Of a DNA stretch of 64,000 nt, positions 11,980 through 24,528 are shown in pieces. The DNA comes from Anaeramoeba ignava (lineage: Eukaryota; Metamonada; Anaeramoebidae): the NCBI GenBank assembly GCA_028826165.1, contig JAPDFW010000083.1, positions 124,001 through 188,000 of the forward strand, in the 5' to 3' direction. The notes under the pieces were generated by a model. That model was not told the origin of the DNA. It did no database searches and worked only from the letters and a program-made list of their open reading frames with translations. The translations under genes and the position numbers were made by a program. Every line of letters starts with the position of its first letter. Within the stretch, counting starts at the first letter, position 1.

Positions 11980-13577
11980 TAAATAAGGAATTTTGAAAAC
12001 AAAAAATGAAAAAAAAAATGAAAACTTTTTTTGATAAATTTATTTTGAAATTAATATTGAAATTAATATTTAAATTTATTTTGAAATTAATATTGAAATT
12101 AATATTGAAATTAATATTGAAATTTATATTGAAATTAATATTGAAATTAATATTGAAATTAATATTGAATTTAATATTTAAATTAATATTTAAATTAATA
12201 TTGAATTTAATATTGAAATTAATATTTAAATTAATATTGAAATTAATATTGAAATTAATATTTAAATTAATATTGAAATTAATATTGAAATTAATATTGA
12301 AATTTATATTTAAATTAATATTGAAATTGATATTGAATTTTATATTTAAATTAATATTGAAATTAATATTTAAATTAATATTTAAATTTATATTGAAATT
12401 AATATTGAAATTAATATTGAAATTAATATTTAAATTAATATTGAAATTAATATTTAAATTAATATTTAAATTAATATTTAAATTTATATTGAAATTAATA
12501 TTGAAATTAATATTGAAATTAATATTGAAATTAATATTGAAATTAATATTTAAATTAATATTGAAATTAATATTGAAATTAATATTGAAATTAATATTGA
12601 AATTAATATTGAAATTAATATTTAAATTAATATTGAAATTAATATTGAAATTAATATTTAAATTAATATTTAAATTAATATTTAAATTAATATTTAAATT
12701 AATATTGAAATTAATATTTAAATTAATATTTAAATTAATATTTAAATTAATATTTAAATTAATATTTAAATTAATATTTAAATTAATATTTAAATTAATA
12801 TTTAAATTAATATTTAAATTAATATTTAAATTAATATTTAAATTAATATTTAAATTAATATTGAAATTAATATTGAAATTAATATTTAAATTAATATTTA
12901 AATTAATATTGAAATTAATATTTAAATTAATATTGAAATTAATATTTAAATTAATATTGAAATTAATATTGAAATTTATATTGAAATTAATATTGAAATT
13001 AATATTGAAATTGATATTGAAATTTATATTGAAATTAATATTGAAATTGATATTGAAATTAATATTGAAATTAATATTGAAATTAATATTGAAATTAATA
13101 TTGAAATTAATATTGAAATTAATATTGAAATTAATATTGAAATTAATATTGAAATTAATATTGAAATTAATATTGAAATTAATTTTGAAATTAATATTGA
13201 AATTAATATTTAAATTAATATTGAAATTAATATTGAAATTAATATTGAAATTAATATTGAAATTAATATTGAAATTAATATTGAAATTAATATTTAAATT
13301 TATATTGAAATTAATATTGAAATTAATATTGAAATTAATATTGAAATTAATATTGAAATTAATATTGAAATTAATATTGAAATTAATATTGAAATTAATA
13401 TTGAAATTAATATTGAAATTAATATTGAAATTAATATTGAAATTAATTTTGAAATTAATATTGAAATTATTTAAATTAATATTTAAATTAATATTGAAAT
13501 TAATATTGAAATTAATATTTAAATTAATTTTGAAATTGAAATTGAAATTGAAATGGAAATGGAAATGGAAATGGAAA
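11980..13577. repeat. 12-bp AATATTGAAATT array between COPB1 and CDC26
   Basis: About 128 tandem units from 12040 to 13555 with only two common variants (TTGAAATT and TTTAAATT), ending with AAATGG copies beside the COPB1 stop. The unit is free of stops in one plus-strand frame, producing a continuous frame of about 526 codons of Lys-Leu-Ile-Leu/Phe from 12006 to 13586. I treat that frame as a by-product. The array is far more uniform than most intron arrays here. Confidence 0.85.
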
Positions 13578-16500
13578 TTAATTTAAAAGAGTTCCAACAC
13601 AAATCGCTAATCCTTGTGAATGACTTCTAATACGAACATAACCAGTAATTTTTCCATCAGAATTCTTTTCAAAACTTGCATTTGCCACAACATCTTCTCC
13701 AAAAATAGTCTTTGCATATAAATTTTTAGAAACAAAACCAGTTTCTTTATAATCAGTTATAAGCTCATCTACAATTTTCATATTTGTTTTCTAAAAAGAA
13801 AAATAAAAAGAAAAAGAAAAAGAATTTTTTTGAATGAAATTCAAATAAAAAATTAAATTTCAAGTTTCTACAAACTTTGGTAATAAAATCTAAATATTCT
13901 TCTAAATCTGTAATTGAAGTTGAAATCAAAATTTTGTTTTCCCATTGAAATTCAACCCACATTTTTCTAAAATTAAATAAGGAAACTGATGTTGGAATTA
14001 AATAATCTAATCCACTTATTTTGATTTCGTTTAAAACGATGCAATTTTTTTCTGCTGAATAAGTCCCACTGATATCATAAGATATTGTTCCAGCAATACC
14101 TCTATTTTCTGTTGATGAAACTTTAGCCATTACTGTGATATGAGTTGATGATAATGGACCTAATGTAAACGACTATTTTTTAATTTAATTTAATTTAATT
14201 TAATTTAATTTAATTTGATTTAATTTTAATTTGATTTAATTTAATTTAATTCGATTTAATTTAATTTAATTTAATTTAATTTAATTTTGATTTAATTTGA
14301 ATTTAATTTTAATTTAATTTAATTTGATTTAATTTAGTTTAATTTAATTTAATTTAATTTAATTTAATTTAATTTAATTTTGTTTAATTTGATTTAATTT
14401 AATTTTAATTTAATTTAATTTAATTTTGGTTTAATTTAATTTAATTTAAATTTAATTTAATTTTGATTTAATTTAATTTAATTTAATTTAATTTAATTTG
14501 AATTTAATTTTGATTTAATTTAATTTAATTTTGATTTAATTTAATTTAAATTTAATTTGATTTGATTTAATTTAATTTACTTGCTGCTTATCAATAAGTT
14601 CTAATCCTCCTAATCCATATAATTCTAATGTCATATTTTGAAAAGTACTTTCAGTTAAATTTTTAATGTAAAAATCTAATATTAAAAAATCAAAATAAAA
14701 ATCAATCCTTTTTTTTTTTAAAGAAAAAGAAAATATTAAATTTAAATACCAATCATAAGATCATATAAATTAATATTCAAAATAGCTTCAACAAAAATTG
14801 GATCAGAAAAACCAGTTAAAGGGAAAACCTTATTAAACTTCCCTTCTTTAAGCAATACATCAGAAATATCACTTCCTTCTGGTTTTTCATCATTTTGGAA
14901 ATCAAGAACGGATTTCAAACTTTGGTCTTGATTTTCAAAATGTAATTTTTCACTGATTCTGTTTTTTTGGAATATATTAAAAACAATTAGATCATCGGGT
15001 TGCGATTCAATATTGAACTTCTCGCTCATTGCGTCATTAAGATGATCACCATCACCTTCTTGTTGAGCTTTGATCATCTTTGATAGTGAATTTCGACAAT
15101 CTTCCAGCAAAATTTTTGTGATTTCATTTTTTGGATCGCCGAGAATTTTTATATTAAGAAATATTTTTTGTTCCGAATCAGGATCAATTTGATGCTTAAC
15201 AAGATTGGATTTCCCGATTTTGAGCAAAAAAACAAGCAAAAGCATTGAATCAACAACAAAGTCTTTTGTGGTTTTATTTGACTCTCCTTGTATTTTGATT
15301 AATTTAAGCGTCATTTTAGTAATTGATGATGAAATTGTTGATAAAAGATATGAATTTCCTTCCATGATAAAGTTGGTTATTTTATTTGTATTGGAAACGG
15401 TTGAGATTGTCGAGTTGATTGAAATGGCAGTTTTTTTGGGAGATGAAACACCCACTGTTCCATATGTCCCGTCTTTGCGGATCTGTGTATTTGAAGACGT
15501 TGTTTTGGTCATAATTGCTTTTTTTTCTTGCGATGTTTGTTTTGTTTGACGTCGATTTTTTGACGTTTTATTTGACTGCTTTTTTTCTTTTTTAACTTCA
15601 AGATTTTCGACATTTTCGTTTTTTTGAGAACTTTTTTCTTTTTTCTTTTTTTTGCTTTCTTCTTTGGATTTTTGCTCCTCGACTTTTTGATCCAAAATTG
15701 CCTTCAAATCATTAATAGGATTTTTAATAATCTCAAAAGCTTGGCGAATCAGTTGAGAATTTTCACAATATTCACCAAAAATCCAGAGAATTGTTCTCAA
15801 AGCAAAAGATGATCCAACGGAAGAAGCAACGGCGAACAAGCGCTGCAAAATCTGTTCGCGGATATCTTTTCGAGTTTCCATGATGTCTCGGATTAAAATG
15901 CTTGATTCGTCTTCTTGATCCTGAGAAGAGTCTTTGGGTGTTCTCAAGATCAAATCGATTAAAATATCCAAAATTTTATCAGAAACTTGGGGGAATTTTA
16001 GCACAAATTTATGGGTCAATCCTACTAACAACCGCAAGTAGTTTGTTGTTTCTGTTTTTTCATGCTCGATTTCTCCAGTTTTTCCTATTTCTTTTTTAAG
16101 TAATAAAATCACTCCTTCGATATTTTTTGTATCAACAAGATCTTCAGCAAGAAAAATAATTTCCGATTTGATTTCAAAAGAAGATGATGATAAAACAGAG
16201 AGAATATCAAGTAAAAAATCCGAGACGATATGTGAATAATTGATTCTGAGCTTATTCAAGTGAGAAAGAACTATGATCCTAATATTATTGTCTTTTTCTT
16301 CAGCCAAAATTTTGCATAATGCTTGTGTTGCTGCTCGAATTGCCACTTGTGAATTGGATAGTAAAATCAATGATTTAGAAGCTTCAAATTTGACTGAGTT
16401 GGATTTGCTTTCGAGTAAGCTTAGAATGCTTTTTAAAAATTTTGTTCGTGCTTTTGGATTGTTTTCACAGATTTTTATCATTAATTCAAGTGATACTAAT

Positions 16501-17846
16501 TGCATGCTTTCATCAAAATTTATTAGGTTTTTTGCCATTGTTAGTAAATAGTTCATTGCTCTATTTTGTTCAATTTCATAAAGCATAATGAATGCATTTT
16601 TTTGGCAAGATGGGTCACTTTCCTAAAAAAATTATTTAAAATTCATTTATAAAATTATTTAAAATTATTAAAAAATTATTTAAAATTATTAAAAAATTAT
16701 TTAAAATTATTAAAAAATTATTTAAAATTATTAAAAAATTATTTAAAATTAAAATTAAAATTATTTAAAATTATTAAAAAATTATTTAAAATTATTAAAA
16801 AATTATTTAAAATTAAAATTAATATTAAAATTATTATTAAAATTATTAAAATTAAAATTAAAATTAAAATTAAAATTAAAATTAAAATTAAAATTAAAAT
16901 TAAAATTAAAATTAAAATTAAAATTAAAATTAAAATTAAAATTATATTCAAAATTTACATTTTTAAGGAAATTTTCAATAACTTCAGGAGCATCAGGAAT
17001 CAATTGTGGATGATTTTTATATATAAATGCTACTAAAAGAACTGCATTCTTTCTTACATAAGGTACAGAATATGTTAAATCATCTCTTATTGATGATATT
17101 AATGGTTCTACAATTTCTGGTTCATGAATTTTACAAAGAAATCTTAATGTTGATCCTCGAATAAATTCATTTGGATGGTTAATATCATTTCGAAGATAAT
17201 TGCTTTTGAATTTTTATAATAAATTCAATAAATTAAATTCAATATTAAATTCAAAATTAAATTCAAAATTAAATTCAAATTACCAAATCAAATACATTTC
17301 ACTTCTTAATTTATTATCTGGTCCTTTTTTTTCTATTAATTCTAAATAAAGTAAAAATAGTTTTTTCAACTCATGATTTTTAGAAGGAGAAACATATTGA
17401 AAAATCATCATTAACATATTTTTTGGCATAACTTCTCCATTTAACATTAGCATTAATATTTGCTAAAATTATCGAAAAAATATTTAATATTTAATATTAA
17501 TATTTATATTTATATTTATATTTAATATTTATTATATTTATATTTATATTTATATTTATATTTATATTTATATTTATATTTATATTTATATTTTATATTT
17601 TATATTTTATATTTTATATTTATAATTATATTTATATTTATATTTATATTTTATATTTATATTTATATTTTATATTTATATTTTATATTTATATTTTATA
17701 TTTTATATTTTAATTTCAATTCCAACCTTCATTGCTTTAATTTTTGGTTTATCATCTTTTTCTTGTAATTTTGTTTGAAGTAATTGAATTTGTGGACTTG
17801 ATTTTATTTCAGAATAAAAAACAAGAGGACAAATTGATTTATTCAT
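13578..17846 (-). CDS. COPB1: Coatomer subunit beta (beta-COP)
   Basis: Seven exons: 17727-17846, 17284-17462, 16959-17202, 14750-16622, 14581-14675, 13876-14172, 13578-13790. Together they encode 1,006 residues (animal beta-COP is ~950). The N-terminal HEAT/adaptin half includes [14 protein letters not shown] and PYVRKNAV in exon 3. Exon 4 carries the trunk, a Lys-rich linker near residue 510-545, and the ILWIFGEYC and LTGFSDP motifs. Exons 5-7 form the appendage domain ([38 protein letters not shown]). It is a core subunit of the COPI coat acting in Golgi-to-ER and intra-Golgi transport. All seven exons join in frame with no break. The start lies 179 bp from the divergent RGS gene. Confidence 0.96.
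14173..14580 (-). repeat. COPB1 intron 5: TTTAAT array
   Basis: 408-bp intron made of (TTTAAT)n on the plus strand with occasional TTTGAT variants, from GTAAAT to TAG. Confidence 0.85.
16623..16958 (-). repeat. COPB1 intron 3: AAAATT array and ATTATTTAAAATT copies
   Basis: 336 bp. The 5' half (gene sense) is a pure AATTTT hexamer run; the 3' half is a ~21-bp repeat. Confidence 0.8.
17463..17726 (-). repeat. COPB1 intron 1: ATTTAT array
   Basis: 264-bp intron with TATATT/ATTTAT hexamers. The donor GTTGGA is non-consensus, but the protein junction (KAMK then [10 protein letters not shown]) requires it. Confidence 0.75.
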
Positions 17847-18025
17847 AATTAAAAATTAAAAGAATTGAAAATGAAAAAAAAAATGAAAATGAAAATGAAA
17901 AAAAGTTTTTTTAATTTAATTTTAGTTTTTGTTTTTTTAATTCGTAAAAATTAGAAAAATTTATTAATTTTTTTTTTTCATTTTTTTTTATTTTTTTTAT
18001 TTTCTTTTTTTTTTAATTGCTTTAA
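17847..18025. promoter_or_regulatory. Divergent start region COPB1 / RGS receptor
   Basis: Only 179 bp separate the start codons of two divergent genes, so both promoters and 5' leaders must lie here or overlap the genes. The stretch is T- and A-run rich; no defined element was recognised. Confidence 0.45.
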
Positions 18026-21000
18026 ATGCAAACTATTTTGCAATCTAATTTGCAATCTAAAGCATGGCAACCAAATCCAGGAAAGGTTTGTATTAATAGT
18101 TATTTACAAAAAAAAAAACCAATCAAAAAAAATACATTTCAAAATGATGTTGAAAAATTTCATTTCAAATTTTCATTTACAATTTTAAATACAATTACAA
18201 TTTTAATTATAATTACAATTACAATTACAATTACAATTACAATTACAATTACAATTACAATTACAATTACAATTTTAATTACAATTACAATTTTAAATTA
18301 CAATTACAATTACAATTACAATTACAATTACAATTACAATTACAATTTTAATTACAATTACAATTACAATTACAATTACAATTACAATTACAATTACAAT
18401 TACAATTTTAAATACAATTACAATTACAATTACAATTACAATTACAATTACAATTACAATTACAATTACAATTACAATTACAATTACAATTACAATTACA
18501 ATTTTATTTACAATTTTAAATACAATTACAATTACAATTTTAAATACAATTTTAAATTCAATTTTAAATTACAATTACAATAATTGCAATTACAATTACA
18601 ATTACAATTACAATTTTTTACAATTACAATACAATTTTAAATTTCACAATTACAATTACAATTTTTAAATTACAATTTTACAAAATTTTAAATTTAAATT
18701 CAATTTTAAATACAATTTTTAAATTCAATTTTAAATTACAATTTTAAATTCAATTTTTAAATACAATTTTAAATTACAATTTTTTAAATTACAATTTATA
18801 GTTGTTAATTTTAAATTCAATTTTAAATACAATTTTAAATACAATTTTAAATACAATTTTAAATTCAATTTTAAATACAATTTTAAATTCAATTTTAAAT
18901 TCAAATTCAAATTCAAATTATTTTTAAAAAATAATCAATTTAGGGAGAAACAACATTTAATGGAGTGTTACTTCTTGTTGTTTGGTGTATTTTTACACCT
19001 TATTTTATATTCACTTTTATACTTTTTATTCGTAGATGGGATAAGCAACCAATTAAAGCAAGATCACCTCTTCTTTTATCTATTTCTTCAGTTGCAGGTT
19101 ATATTATGATAACTCATTATTGTTGGATGACTTGGTATTCTGAAGGTATCTATTTATTATTTTAATTCCCAAATCAAAAATTAAAATTAAAATTAAAATT
19201 AAAATTAAAATTTAAAATTAAAATTAAAATCAAAATCAAAATATAAAATCAAAATTAAAATCAAAATCAAAATCAAAATTAAAATCAAAAATCAAAATTA
19301 AAATCAAAAATCAAAATTAAAATCAAAATCAAAATCAAAATCAAAATTAAAATCAAAAATCAAAATCAAAAATCAAAATCAAAATTAAATTTAAAATCTA
19401 AAATTAAAATTAAAATCAAAATCAAAATCAAAATCAAAATCAAAATTAAAATCAAAATCAAAATCAAAATTAAAATTAAAATCAAAATCAAAATCAAAAT
19501 CAAAATTAAAATTAAAATCAAAATCAAAATTAAAATTAAAATCAAAAAAAAATAAAAATCAAAATTAAATTCAAATAAAAATCAAAATCAAAATTAAAAA
19601 TCAAAATCAAAATCAAAAAAATTAAAATTAAATTTAAAAAAAATCAAAATCAAAATCTAAAATCAAAATCAAAATCAAAATCAAAATTAAAATTAAAATC
19701 AAAATTAAAATCAAAATATCAAAATCAAAATCAAAATCAAAATCAAAATCAAAATCAAAATCAAAATTAAAATCAAAATCAAAATCAAAATCAAAATTAA
19801 AATATAAAATCAAAATCAAAATCAAAATCAAAATTAATATTAAAATTCAAAATTAAAAGAAAATTGGCCTTGTATTGTTTCTCATTGGTTAATTTGGGCT
19901 GTAATGAGTTGGTATTATGTTCCATATATTTTAAGATGTTTAAGATTATTTTTTATATTCAAGATTAATTTTGAAAAAACGGAAATGCATAAAGGCAAAG
20001 ATGGAGAAAGTAATTGATTTAAAATTAAAATTAAAATTAAAATTAAAATTAAAATTAAAATTAAAATTAAAATTAAAATTAAAATTAAAATTAAAATTAA
20101 AATTAAAATTAAAATTAAAATTAAAATTAAAATTAAAATTAAAATTAAAATTCTTTTTGAAATTAAAATTTAAAATTAAAATTCTTTTTGAAATTAAAAT
20201 TTAAAATTAAAATTCTTTTTGAATTTAAAATTCTTTTTGAAATTAAAATTCTTTTTGAATTTAAAATTCTTTTTGAAATTAAAATTAAAATTAAAATTAA
20301 AATTTGAAATTAAAATCAAATTTGAAATTAAAATTCTTTTTGAAATTAAAATTCTTTAGAAAAAAAACAAGGATTCTTTGTGAGAAAACGTCATTGGTTC
20401 ACAGACAGAAGACTATTAATCTGGCTTATAATTTTCAACACTTTAGTATTTTTATTTGGATTATTTCGACAATTCTATTATTCAGACAATTATCCTGGAA
20501 GATACGGATGTACAGTAACAACACTATATTTAACAGGAATGACTGTTATATTTGTATTTTTCTTGACATTTTTCTTGATCTCAATCTGGTTCCTTCGGAA
20601 AGTACGGGATGAGTTCAACATCAAACAACGAATTGAAAGCAGTATCATTAACATGGACATTGCTAATCATCCCGTATATTATTATTCAATGGGTTGGCTA
20701 CAACGAAGACATATTTACAACCACTTATTTCCAAGTTTTATGGCCTTTAGTTTCTTATATTATTAGTGATGTTTACCCTCTTCATTTATCATACATCTCT
20801 TCACAAATCATCACTTTCTCAACAAGCAACGTCCTCTCCAGTTTGAAGACAATCATTGGCAACGAGCGAGCTTGTAAACATTTCGAAGAGTTTCTTGTAG
20901 GTGAATTCAGTGTTGAAAATCTTCTTTTCTATCAAGATGTCGCCCGTTTTAAACTTTTAACTGATTCTGACGAAATTAATTCTCAAGGCAAAGTTATTTT

Positions 21001-21251
21001 CGATAAATATATTGACCCAAGTTCCGTTCTTGAAGTCAATATTGATAGTAATGAAAAGCAACAGATCACTAAAGGAAATTGTTAATCCTTACACTGGTAT
21101 CTTCGATAAATCTCAGGAAAGTATTTTCATGTTGATGGAGAGAGATTCTTATCCGAGATTCCTTAAGAGTGCTATATGCACAAAGTTTAAGAAAGAACTC
21201 CAAAATGAAGAAAATGTTTTGCAGATTTTGAAAAAACAGAAAATGGTTTAA
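18026..21251 (+). CDS. Seven-transmembrane RGS protein with two +1 frame breaks
   Basis: Exons 18026-18085, 18944-19145, 19860-20009 and 20360-21251 encode about 433 residues. Seven hydrophobic segments (two in exon 2, one in exon 3, four in exon 4) are followed by an RGS domain: the FEEFLVGEFSVENLLFYQDV helix, EVNID and the MERDSYPRFLKS motif. This order resembles the plant AtRGS1 type, a GTPase-accelerating protein for G-alpha subunits. Exon 4 is broken twice. After DEFNIK (AAA at 20623-20625) one extra base shifts to the frame reading NELKAVSLTW. After QQIT-K (AAA at 21071-21073) one extra base shifts to EIVNPYTG. Removing two bases makes the spliced length a multiple of three. It could be a young pseudogene, contain assembly errors, or be frameshifted. 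Confidence 0.82.
18086..18943 (+). repeat. RGS gene intron 1: ATTACA array
   Basis: 858 bp, donor GTTTGT, acceptor TTTAG. Pure (ACAATT)n in its first half, degrading to AATTTTAAATAC-like copies towards the acceptor. Confidence 0.85.
19146..19859 (+). repeat. RGS gene intron 2: AAAATC array
   Basis: 714 bp of AAAATC with AAAATT interruptions, donor GTATCT, acceptor TTAAAAG. Confidence 0.85.
20010..20359 (+). repeat. RGS gene intron 3: AAAATT array
   Basis: 350 bp. A pure AAAATT run is followed by several copies of an ATTCTTTTTGAAATTAAA unit, so two repeat generations lie side by side. Confidence 0.85.
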
Positions 21252-21605
21252 TTTTTTAAAAAGGAAAAATTTTTTTTTTTTGGAATTTTTTTTTTTGCTT
21301 TTTTTTTTAAAATCTTTTTTTAATTCTTTTTTTTTAATTTTTGTTTAATAAAATTTTAAATCTTTTTATTTTTTTCTTTATTTAAAAAATTTATCCCTTA
21401 ATTGATTAATTAAAAAATTAATTAAAAAATAATAAATTTTTTTTTTTTTACTTTTTAATGACTCATTTTTCCACCTGTTTTCTTTTTATCTAATTTCAAA
21501 AAATTTACATTTTTCATTTTCATATTTTTCTTCTCCTTTCTTTCTATTTGATTTCTTTTCTAAAAACTATTATTGATTTTTTTTTACTTTTTTTAAAATT
21601 TTTTC
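21252..21605. other. Intergenic, no gene seen
   Basis: 354 bp between the RGS stop and the hydG start, made of long T and A runs. It presumably holds the RGS 3' end and the hydG promoter; no element is recognisable. Confidence 0.55.
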
Positions 21606-24411
21606 ATGGATCCAATTCTTTTTAAATCAAAAAAAAATATTAAAAACACACTTTTAACTTCAAATTTCATTAGAAAACTAAGTTCTTCATTTCATTATAA
21701 TGGTAAAAAAAAAAATATTAAATTAAAAATATTGAACAAACAAAACAAAACAAAAAAAAATTTTTTCCCACTTTTTGGATTTTTTAAATATTAAAAAAAA
21801 TTTTTCCATTTGATTAAATTTATTGAAAAATAATTTCGAATTAAGGAACTTCATGGTCACCTGAAACTGAAACAAATTACAAACTTCCCGAAGTTCGAGA
21901 TATAATTGAAGAAGACAAAATATTTGAAGCATTGAAAAAAACTGAACACAAAGCGAAAGATAAATATACGATTCGGCAAATACTAGAAAAAGCAAAAGAT
22001 CATGCACTTTTAAAGAATGTTAAAGAAGATTTGAAAGATGAATTTGTGCAAGGATTAACATTAGAAGAAACAGCAACACTTTTAAATATGGACACAAACG
22101 ATCGAAATTTGCTAGATGAACTTTTTAATACAGCGTTATTCATCAAACAGAGAATTTACGGAAATCGGATTGTTTTGTTTGCACCTTTATATGTGTCTAA
22201 TTATTGCACTGGCGGTTGTCTTTATTGCGGTTATCGACATGACAACGTTGATATTCCTCGATCCAAATTAACAAAAAGTCAGCTTATTAATGAAGTCAAA
22301 GCTTTGGAAAATCAAGGCCATAAAAGAATACTTATGTTAACTGGTGAACATCCTATTTATACTTTTGATGATTTTCTTGATGCTCTCAAAACCGCTGCTT
22401 CTGTTAAAAACCCTCCTCATGGTGAAATAAGAAGAATTAATGTTGAAATTCCTGCTTTGAGTGTTTCCGATTTTAGGAGATTAAAAGCTACTAATTGTGT
22501 TGGTACTTATACTCTTTTTCAAGAAACTTATCATAGAGAGAGTTATCGTAAAATACATCCATATGGAGCAAAAGCAGATTATGAATATCGTTTATTTGCA
22601 ATGGATAGGGCTCAAATTGGTGGGATTGATGATATTGGTAAATTCCCTTATATTAATTTGAAAATCCAAAAATGAAATCAAAATCAATTTAAATCAAATC
22701 CAAATCCAAATCAAAATTAAATCAAAATCAAAATCAAAATCAAATCAAAATCAAAATCAAAATCAAAATCAAAATCAAAATCAAAATCAAAATCAAAATC
22801 TAAATCAAAATTAAATTAAATCAAATTCAAAATATAAATCAAAATTAAAATTAAAATCAAAATTAAAATCAAAATTAAATCAAAATCTAAATCAAAATCA
22901 AAATCAAAATCAAAATTAAATTAAAATTAAAATTAAAATCAAAATCAAAATCTAAATCAAAATCTAAATCAAATCAAAATCAAATCAAAATCAAATTAAA
23001 TCAAATCAAAATCAAATTAAAATGAAAATCAAAATCAAAATTAAAATCAAAATCAAAATCAAAATCAAAATCAAAATTAAAATCAAAATCAAAATCTAAA
23101 TCAAAATCAAAATTAAAATTAAAATTAAATCAAAATCAAATTAAAATCAAATCAAATCAAAATTAAAATCAAAATTAAATTCAAAATAAAAATTAAAATC
23201 AAAATCAAAATCAAAACCAAAATCAAAATCAAAATCAAAATAAAAATCAAAATCAAAATCAAAATCAAAATCAAAATCAAAATCAAAATCAAAATAAAAA
23301 TTAAAATCAAAATCAAAATCAAAATCAAAATTAAAATCAAAATCAAAATCTAAATCAAAATCAAAATTAAAATCAAAATCAAAATCAAAATCAAATTTAA
23401 AATTAAAATTAAATCAAATCAAATCAAAATCAAAATCAAAATCAAAATCAAAATGAAAATCAAAATCAAATCTAAATCAAAATCAAATTAAATCAAATTA
23501 AATCAAATTAAATCAAAATTAAAATTAAATTAAATAAAATCAAAATTAAATAAAATCAAAATTAAAATCAAAATTAAAATCAAAATCTAAATCAAAATCA
23601 AATCTAAATCAAAATAAAAATTAAATTTAAAAGGTGTTGGAGCTCTTTATGGGATTTATGATTATAGATTTGAAGTTCTTGGTTTATTACAACATGCACA
23701 ACATTTAGATCGAACATATCATGCAGGCCCACATACAATTAGTAAATATTAATTATTAAATATTAAATATTGAATATAAATAGTAAATTGTATTAAATTA
23801 AATTTAAAAAAGGTGTTCCAAGAATTAAACCTGCAAAAAACACACCACTATCAGATAATCCACCTTATGCAGTAGATGATATAACCTTTAAAAAGATTGT
23901 AGCAATACTTCGATGTTCAGTTCCATACACAGGGATGATACTCTCAACAAGAGAAACAACAGAGATGAGAAAAGAAGTGATGAAACTAGGAGTGAGTCAA
24001 ATATCAGCAGGAAGTATAACAAGTGTTGGTTCTTATTCAAAGAGTAACCAAAACAGTGAGAGCAAAGGACAATTTTCAATTTCAGATCAAAGAAACACAG
24101 ATCAAGTGATTCAAGATCTTCTCAAAGATGGATTTGTTCCTTCTTTTTGTACTGGATGTTATAGATTGGGAAGAACTGGTGAAGCTTTTATGAAAATTGC
24201 TAAAAAAGGAAATATAGTCAATATGTGCCTCCCAAATGCATTAACTACTCTTACAGAATATTTAATTGATTATTCTTCAAAGGAAACTGCTCAAATTGGT
24301 TGGAATGTAATTAATAAAGAAATTTTCAATATTCCAAATCTAAAAACAAGAGAAATTACAAAAAGGAATATTGAGAAGATTAAAAAAGGTGAACGTGATT
24401 TATATCTTTAA
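21606..24411 (+). CDS. hydG: [FeFe]-hydrogenase maturase HydG (radical SAM tyrosine lyase)
   Basis: Exons 21606-21702, 21846-22637, 23634-23741 and 23813-24411 join in frame to 531 residues. HydG cleaves tyrosine to p-cresol, CO and cyanide for the H-cluster. The radical-SAM motif CTGGCLYCGY (Cys at about 153, 157, 160) has the CX3CX2C spacing of HydG/ThiH. The C-terminal CTGC followed by 22 residues and Cys (NMC) is the CX2CX22C site of the second cluster, which separates HydG from ThiH. GIDDIGVGALYGIYDYRFE and AGPHTISVPRIKPA are HydG landmarks. The first ~32 residues (Ser/Leu/Lys/Arg-rich, KLSSSFHYN) look like an organelle presequence. Hydrogenosomal location is inferred. No hydE, hydF or hydrogenase gene is in the window. 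Confidence 0.95.
22638..23633 (+). repeat. hydG intron 2: AAAATC array
   Basis: 996-bp intron, donor GTAAAT, acceptor TTTAAAAG. AAAATC dominates, with TAAATC and AAAATT variants. The neighbouring intron 3 (23742-23812) is only 71 bp and carries no array. Confidence 0.88.
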
Positions 24412-24528
24412 CTAACTGAAAGGAAATTTTTTTTTGTTCCACTTTTTTTTTTTTTGAAAACAAAAACAAAAAACAAAAAACAAAAAAAATTTTTGAAAAA
24501 TTTTCATTTTCATTTTTTTTCTTTTTCA

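Noticed and set aside
12006-13586. Continuous 526-codon plus-strand frame of Lys-Leu-Ile-Leu/Phe
   Set aside because: It is entirely explained by the stop-free frame of a 12-bp repeat; no non-repetitive coding part or conserved end supports it.
20584-20665. A mini-intron to explain the first RGS frame break
   Set aside because: The only GT-AG pair here (41 nt) would remove the conserved DEFNIK-NELK segment and give an immediate stop.
21606-24411. Biotin synthase or thiazole synthase ThiH instead of HydG
   Set aside because: The C-terminal CX2CX22C cluster site and HydG-specific blocks are present; ThiH and BioB lack them.
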